Shown here one piece after another: positions 59,445-64,000 of a DNA stretch of 64,000 nucleotides. How positions within the stretch are numbered: position 1 is the first letter of the stretch; each line of letters starts with the position of its first letter. The notes under the pieces were generated by a model that was not told the origin of the DNA, searched no databases, and saw nothing but the letters and a program-made list of their open reading frames with translations. The position numbers were made by a program, and so were the translations under genes. Source of the DNA: CAVUBL01 sp963739795 (lineage in GTDB: Bacteria; Acidobacteriota; Thermoanaerobaculia; Multivoradales; DATKCC01); contig CAVUBL010000011.1 in assembly GCA_963739795.1 (NCBI GenBank), positions 372,001 through 436,000 on the forward strand. Reading direction: 5' to 3'.

Positions 59445-60095
59445 ATGCCACAGCTCTTTCCCCGAAGCGCCAACAGCATCGCCAAGGGCAGCCTGGTGAT
59501 CCTGGTCTTCCTGGTGCTGGCCGGGGGCCTCGCCCTCGACCGCCTCCAGCGATCGCCCTTCGTCACCAAGCAGAAAGAGGTCTTCAAGCAGCCGGTGCCG
59601 TTCAGCCACAACCACCACGTGGCGCACATCGGCATCAACTGCCGCTACTGCCACACCTCGGTCGAGACCTCCTCCTTCGCCGGCATCCCCCCCACGGCGA
59701 CCTGCATGAACTGCCACAAGCTGATCTGGAACGACAGCCCGATGCTCGAGCCCGTGCGCGCGAGCTTCCGGACCGGCGAGCCGTTGAAGTGGACCCGCAT
59801 CAACGATCTGCCCGACTTCGTCTACTTCAACCACAGCATCCACGTGGCCAAGGGGATCGGCTGCGAGACCTGCCACGGCCGGGTCGACCAGATGCCGCTG
59901 ATGTACCAGAACGCCACCTTGCAGATGGAGTGGTGCTTGAATTGCCATCGCCACCCGGAGAAGTACGTGCGGCCCCGCTCGGAGGTTTACACCATGGGCT
60001 ACGAGCGGCCCGCGGATCAGCCCGACTTCGGTCAGAAGCTGGTCAAGGAGTACGACATCCACTCCCTCACCTCCTGCTCCACCTGCCATCGGTAG
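59445..60095 (+). CDS. actA: Alternative Complex III pentaheme cytochrome ActA
   Basis: The 216-residue protein has an N-terminal membrane anchor (LVILVFLVLAGGLAL). Five heme c motifs are seen: CRYCH (66-70), CMNCH (87-91), CETCH (140-144), CLNCH (164-168) and CSTCH (211-215). Extra His residues (HNHH, FNHSIHV) supply distal ligands. This pattern and length match ActA, the pentaheme subunit that passes electrons from quinol oxidation to a periplasmic acceptor. It is followed by ActB after 72 bp, including a short CCGGCCG-CCGA-CGGCCGG hairpin. The operon is likely controlled by the palindrome upstream. Confidence 0.92.
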   Translation: MPQLFPRSANSIAKGSLVILVFLVLAGGLALDRLQRSPFVTKQKEVFKQPVPFSHNHHVAHIGINCRYCHTSVETSSFAGIPPTATCMNCHKLIWNDSPMLEPVRASFRTGEPLKWTRINDLPDFVYFNHSIHVAKGIGCETCHGRVDQMPLMYQNATLQMEWCLNCHRHPEKYVRPRSEVYTMGYERPADQPDFGQKLVKEYDIHSLTSCSTCHR

Positions 60096-60167
60096 GGAGC
60101 GGGGCGCGGCCGGCCGCCGACGGCCGGTAGGTAAACGAGTCACCAGAGGTTTGAATAGGGCAAATCC

Positions 60168-63100
60168 ATGACGAAGAAACCGAGTTCTTCTCCGGAGCGA
60201 CCGAGGGCGGCGGCGTCCCCTTCCCCCCTAGGGGGTGGGAAGGGGATCGAGGGGTTGCGGGGGGGATCCGAAGGATCGTCCCCTTCCCCCCTAGGGGGTG
60301 GGAAGGGGATCGAGGGGTTGCGGGGGGGATCCGAAGGATCGTCCCCTTCCCCCCTCGGCGAGGTGCAGGAGCGCCTGGCGGGGGCGAGCGGCAAGAAGCT
60401 CTGGCGCAGCCTCGAGGAGCTCGCCGAGACCCCGGAGTTCGAGGACATGCTCCACCGGGAGTTCCCTCGGCTCGCCTCCGAGTGGGACGAGGGCGTCTCG
60501 CGGCGCCGCTTCCTCCAGCTCTCGAGCGCCTCGCTGGCCCTCGCCGGCTTGACCGCCTGCACCCGTCAGCCCGAGGAGCAGATCGTCCCCTACGTCCACC
60601 AGCCCGAGGAGGTCACCCTCGGGCGGCCGCTCTTCTTCGCCACCGCCTTTTCCATGGGCGGCTACGCCCAGGGGGTTCTCGCCGAGAGCCACGAGGGCCG
60701 GCCCACCAAGATCGAGGGCAACGGCGAGCACCCGGCCAACCCCGGGGGCGGCACGGACCTCTTCGCCCAGGCCTCGGTCCTGAGCCTCTACGACCCGGAC
60801 CGCTCGGGCGTCCTCACCCACCTCGGGGAGATCCGGACCTGGGGCGACTTCAAGGGCGACTTCAAGCCGCGGATCCAGGCGTTGCGCTCGCTCAAGGGCT
60901 CGGGGCTCCGGATCCTGACCCGCAGCGTCACCTCCCCGACCCTGGCAGCCCAGCTCGACGCGATCCTCACCGACATGCCCGAGGCGCGCTGGCACCAGTG
61001 GGAGCCCGCCGGCCGCCACAACATGTACCGGGGCGCGGTCGCGGCCTTCGGCGAGCCGGCGGAGGTGCGCTACGACCTCACCAAGGCCGACGTCGTCCTG
61101 TCCCTCGACTCCGACTTCCTCACCCAGGGCCCCGGCGCGGTGCGCTACGCCCGCGAGTGGGCCGACCGCCGCAGAGCGGGCGCCGGCGCCGGCACCGGCA
61201 AGCCGGACCCGAAGGCGATGAACCGCCTCTACGCGGTCGAGACCTGTCCCTCGAACACCGGAGCTTCCGCCGACCACCGGCTGAGCCTGACCCCCTCCGA
61301 CCTCGCCCGCTTCGCCCTGGCCCTCGCCGGCGAGCTCGGCGTCGACGGGGCGCCGGCGGCGGAGACCCTCGACGGCGAGGCGGGGCGCTGGCTCACCGCC
61401 GTCGCCCAGGACCTCCGGGCCCACGGCGGCCGCAGCCTGGTGGTGGCGGGCGACGGCGTCCCGGCGGCGGTCCACGTCCTCGCCCATGCGATCAACCAGG
61501 CCCTGGGCGCGGCCGGCGAGACCGTCGTCTACACCGAGCCGGTCGCCGCCCACCCGGTCGATGAGCCGGAGTCCCTGGCCTCACTGGTCGAGGCTCTCCA
61601 CGGCGGCGAGGTCGAGATCCTCCTGATCCTGGGCGGCAACCCGGTCTTCGACGCGCCGGCCGACCTGGGCTTCGCCGAGGCCGTGACCAAGGCTGCGCTC
61701 CGGGTGCACGTGGGTCTCTACGACGACGAGACCGCCCAGTACTGCCAGTGGCACGTTCCCCAGGCGCACTACCTGGAGAGCTGGAGCGACACCCGCTCGG
61801 TCGACGGCACCGTAGCCATCGTCCAGCCCCTCATCGACCCCCTCTACAAGGGCCACACCTTCCACGAGATCCTCGCCCAGCTCACCAAGGACCAGGCCGA
61901 CGCCACCGCCTACGACCTGGTGCGCGGGCACTGGGAGGCCCAGGGCCTGCCGGGGGCGAGCTTCGACCTCGCCTGGCGCCAGGTGCTCAACGACGGCGTG
62001 GCGCCGGGCACCGCACTGCCGGCGAAGCAGGTCACGGCGGGCGGCGTCGCCGGGGCCGTGGCCGAGATCCGCAAGATGGTCGCCGCGAAGGGGGCCGCCG
62101 CCGGGGACCAGACCTCGATCGAGCTCCTCCTCCGGCCCGACCCGACGATCTGGGACGGCAGCTTCGCCAACAACGGATGGCTCCAAGAGCTGCCCAAGCC
62201 GCTGACCCGGCTGACCTGGGACAACGCCCTGCTGCTCTCTCCGACTACCGCCGCCGCCCTGGGCGTCCACGACATCAAGGCCGAGCTCTTCCACGAGCGC
62301 CCCAAGGTCCGAGTAACGGTGGGCGAGACCTCGGTGGAGCTGCCGGTGTGGGTGGTGCCGGGCCACGCCGACGGCGCGGGCACCGTCCACTTCGGCCACG
62401 GCCGCACCCGCGCCGGCCAGGTGGCCAACAAGGTCGGCGTCGACGTCTACCCCCTGCGCACCCGGGAGGCGCTGTGGCAGACCCGCGCCGGCCTCACCCG
62501 CGTGCGCGGCAAGTACCTGATGGCGACCACCCAGGACCACCACTCCATGGAGGGGCGGAACCTGGCGCGCAGCGGAACGCTCGCCGAGTACGTCGACAAC
62601 CCCGCGTTCATCGAGGAGATGAACGAGGAGGGGCCGGGCCCGGAGGTCTCCTTCTACCCCGGCTTCGAGTACCCCGACTACAAGTGGGGCATGGCGGTCG
62701 ACCTCAACGCCTGCACCGGCTGCAACGCCTGCGTCATCGCCTGCCAGAGCGAGAACAACATCCCCATCGTGGGCAAGGAGCAGGTCGCCCGCGGCCGGGA
62801 GATGCACTGGATCCGCATCGACCGCTACTTCGAGAGCGAGGGCCCCGAGGCGATCTCCGCCATCCACCACCAGCCGGTGCTCTGCCAGCAGTGCGAGCAG
62901 GCGCCCTGCGAAGTGGTCTGCCCGGTGGGCGCGACGGTCCACAGCTCCGAGGGCCTCAACGACATGGTCTACAACCGGTGCGTCGGCACCCGGTACTGCT
63001 CGAACAACTGCCCGTATAAGGTCCGGCGCTTCAACTTCCTCAAGTACACCGACCAGCACATCGAGGTGGCGAAGATGGGCCGCAACCCGGACGTCACCGT

Positions 63101-63425
63101 CCGGATGCGCGGCGTGATGGAGAAGTGCACCTACTGCGTGCAGCGAATCAGCCACGCGCGCATCGACGCCAAGGTGGCCGGCCAGCGGGGCCGGGGCGAC
63201 GGCAAGATCCACGATGGCGGCGTGCGCACCGCGTGCCAGCAGGCCTGCCCCTCCGACGCCCTGATCTTCGGCGATCTGAACGACCCGGACGCCCGGGTCA
63301 CCCGGCGCAAGGCCGAGCCGCTCAACTACACCCTTCTCAGGGAGCTGGCGACCCGGCCGCGCACCACCTATCTGGCCCGGCTGCGCAACCCGAACCCGGC
63401 CCTCGAGAACGCGAGGAGAGCCTAA
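60168..63425 (+). CDS. actB: Alternative Complex III iron-sulfur protein ActB, with palindromic-element insertion
   Basis: The 1085-residue protein is the ActB1-ActB2 fusion type. A Tat-like SRRRFLQLSSASLALAG (111-127) ends in LTAC (lipobox-like Cys131). The large middle part is molybdopterin-oxidoreductase-like without an obvious cofactor ligand, as usual for ActB. The C-terminal ~240 residues carry four FeS sets: CTGCNACVIAC, CQQCEQAPCEVVC, CVGTRYCSNNCPY and CTYCVQRI to CQQACPSDA. Residues about 17-63 are foreign-looking: two exact copies of SPSPLGGGKGIEGLRGGSEG plus a partial third, from 63-bp DNA repeats. The start ATG 60168 is the only one before that segment. The normal SLEELAETPEFEDMLHREFP region follows at 81-100. 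Confidence 0.92.
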   Translation: MTKKPSSSPERPRAAASPSPLGGGKGIEGLRGGSEGSSPSPLGGGKGIEGLRGGSEGSSPSPLGEVQERLAGASGKKLWRSLEELAETPEFEDMLHREFPRLASEWDEGVSRRRFLQLSSASLALAGLTACTRQPEEQIVPYVHQPEEVTLGRPLFFATAFSMGGYAQGVLAESHEGRPTKIEGNGEHPANPGGGTDLFAQASVLSLYDPDRSGVLTHLGEIRTWGDFKGDFKPRIQALRSLKGSGLRILTRSVTSPTLAAQLDAILTDMPEARWHQWEPAGRHNMYRGAVAAFGEPAEVRYDLTKADVVLSLDSDFLTQGPGAVRYAREWADRRRAGAGAGTGKPDPKAMNRLYAVETCPSNTGASADHRLSLTPSDLARFALALAGELGVDGAPAAETLDGEAGRWLTAVAQDLRAHGGRSLVVAGDGVPAAVHVLAHAINQALGAAGETVVYTEPVAAHPVDEPESLASLVEALHGGEVEILLILGGNPVFDAPADLGFAEAVTKAALRVHVGLYDDETAQYCQWHVPQAHYLESWSDTRSVDGTVAIVQPLIDPLYKGHTFHEILAQLTKDQADATAYDLVRGHWEAQGLPGASFDLAWRQVLNDGVAPGTALPAKQVTAGGVAGAVAEIRKMVAAKGAAAGDQTSIELLLRPDPTIWDGSFANNGWLQELPKPLTRLTWDNALLLSPTTAAALGVHDIKAELFHERPKVRVTVGETSVELPVWVVPGHADGAGTVHFGHGRTRAGQVANKVGVDVYPLRTREALWQTRAGLTRVRGKYLMATTQDHHSMEGRNLARSGTLAEYVDNPAFIEEMNEEGPGPEVSFYPGFEYPDYKWGMAVDLNACTGCNACVIACQSENNIPIVGKEQVARGREMHWIRIDRYFESEGPEAISAIHHQPVLCQQCEQAPCEVVCPVGATVHSSEGLNDMVYNRCVGTRYCSNNCPYKVRRFNFLKYTDQHIEVAKMGRNPDVTVRMRGVMEKCTYCVQRISHARIDAKVAGQRGRGDGKIHDGGVRTACQQACPSDALIFGDLNDPDARVTRRKAEPLNYTLLRELATRPRTTYLARLRNPNPALENARRA
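60215..60356 (+). repeat. Palindromic element copies G1-G3, tandem and inside actB
   Basis: Two exact 63-bp units begin at 60215 and 60278 (each starting GTCCCCTTCCCCCCTAGG), and a partial third begins at 60341 that has CTCGG in place of CTAGG. 63 is a multiple of three, so the frame is kept. The unit matches the reverse complement of the copy at 57001-57060 almost throughout. Confidence 0.85.
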
Positions 63426-63427
63426 GC

Positions 63428-64000
63428 ATGGCAGGTATCGACAAGGGCGCTCCCCAGAAGCCCTACGCCCCTCCGGTGATCCGCGGCAGTCAGGACCACG
63501 CCTCGATCACCGACCGGATCTCCGGCAACATCTTCGGCAAGACGCCGGTGTGGTGGTTCGGCGCCATCGGCGTGGCGTTCTGCATCGTCATGATGATGCT
63601 GGCGTCGATCACCTGGCTGATCACCAAGGGCGTCGGAGTCTGGGGCCTGAACATCCCGGTGGCCTGGGGCTTCGCCATCGTCAACTTCGTCTGGTGGATC
63701 GGCATCGGGCACGCCGGCACGCTGATCTCGGCGATCCTCCTGCTCTTCCGCCAGACCTGGCGAACATCGATCAACCGGTTCGCCGAGGCCATGACCCTCT
63801 TTGCCGTGGCCTGCGCCGGCATGTTCCCCTTGCTCCACCTGGGGCGGCCCTGGCTCTTCTACTGGCTGTTCCCCTACCCGAACTCCATGTCGATCTGGCC
63901 CCAGTTCCGGAGCCCGCTGATCTGGGACGTCTTTGCGGTCTCGACCTACGGCACGGTGTCGCTGATCTTCTGGTACGTGGGCCTGATCCCGGACCTCGGC
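63428..64000 (+). CDS. actC: Alternative Complex III membrane subunit ActC (partial, runs off right edge)
   Basis: ATG 63428 lies three bases after the actB stop. The 191 visible residues start with a soluble segment, then four hydrophobic segments (WWFGAIGVAFCIVMMMLAS, NIPVAWGFAIVNFVWWIGIG, FAEAMTLFAVACAGMFPLLH, DVFAVSTYGTVSLIFWYVG). GHAGTLISAILLLFRQTWR and LHLGRPWLFYWLFPYPN are NrfD/PsrC hallmarks. ActC is the quinol-binding membrane subunit of the complex. The frame has no stop to position 64000; actD and the following genes must lie beyond the window. Confidence 0.93.
   Translation, partial: MAGIDKGAPQKPYAPPVIRGSQDHASITDRISGNIFGKTPVWWFGAIGVAFCIVMMMLASITWLITKGVGVWGLNIPVAWGFAIVNFVWWIGIGHAGTLISAILLLFRQTWRTSINRFAEAMTLFAVACAGMFPLLHLGRPWLFYWLFPYPNSMSIWPQFRSPLIWDVFAVSTYGTVSLIFWYVGLIPDLG

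Noticed and set aside
60215..60356. CRISPR-like array in actB
   Set aside because: The units are directly abutting 63-bp tandem copies with no spacers and they are translated; no cas genes are present.
1..64000. tRNA or rRNA genes, prophage or insertion sequences
   Set aside because: I looked for TTCGA-type T-loops with matching stems, for rRNA-like sequence and for transposase/integrase motifs and found none convincing.

Overview
This window is a very GC-rich chromosomal segment from a Gram-negative bacterium. LptD, ABC-exported surface glycan genes, many Sec-exported and lipid-anchored proteins, and a pentaheme/FeS Alternative Complex III all point that way. The mixture of TPR/XRE genes, VCBS and PKD secreted proteins, PEGA proteins, 'ALGYV'-ending sulfatase homologues and Alternative Complex III suggests Acidobacteriota (Thermoanaerobaculia/Holophagae-like) or a relative. 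That placement is inference. I saw no tRNA, rRNA, CRISPR array, prophage or transposase.

Layout. 1-1.1 kb: TPR protein and XRE regulator on the minus strand, with a clear sigma70 promoter and a putative operator. 1.1-12.5 kb: ABC-2 glycan-export permease, then a VCBS lipoprotein (frameshifted), two almost identical secreted 423/422-residue proteins and a large PKD-domain secreted protein (also frameshifted near its signal peptide). 12.6-28.4 kb: one long plus-strand surface-glycan operon with mostly 4-nt start/stop overlaps: arylsulfotransferase-like protein, Wzt ATPase with glycan-binding tail, radical SAM/SPASM enzyme, five glycosyltransferase domains, GNAT, sulfatase-fold lipoprotein, PIG-L deacetylase fusion and PEGA protein. 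28.5-36.4 kb: DNA repair methyltransferase, DUF3891, tryptophanase, malic enzyme, CsgG-like protein and an orphan cyclic-peptide-type exporter. 36.6-40.7 kb (minus): pseudokinase-TonB fusion, MltG, RuvX. 40.9-49.1 kb: thiolase, LptD, RmlA, RmlD, Gmd-like and Rmd-like enzymes, DUF1232. 49.5-55.1 kb (minus): diheme cytochrome, GMC oxidoreductase and DUF4331-like protein. 55.5-59.1 kb (minus): CtaB, ABC exporter and SCO. 59.4-64 kb (plus): ActA, ActB and partial ActC of Alternative Complex III.

How the genes work together. The nucleotide-sugar genes and LptD fit the glycan locus: an ABC-dependent surface polysaccharide is probably built, modified and exported. The right end is respiratory: heme O synthesis, a copper chaperone and an ABC exporter diverge from the quinol-oxidising Alternative Complex III, with a perfect TTGTGAA-N4-TTCACAA palindrome between them that matches the Rex redox-repressor operator.

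The most unusual signal is a dispersed ~60-bp GC-rich palindromic element. At least seven loci carry it. It lies in intergenic gaps and also inside reading frames: actB carries two exact 63-bp tandem units plus a partial third, adding about 45 residues ahead of its Tat signal. It behaves like the Rickettsia-type palindromic elements that tolerate in-frame insertion.
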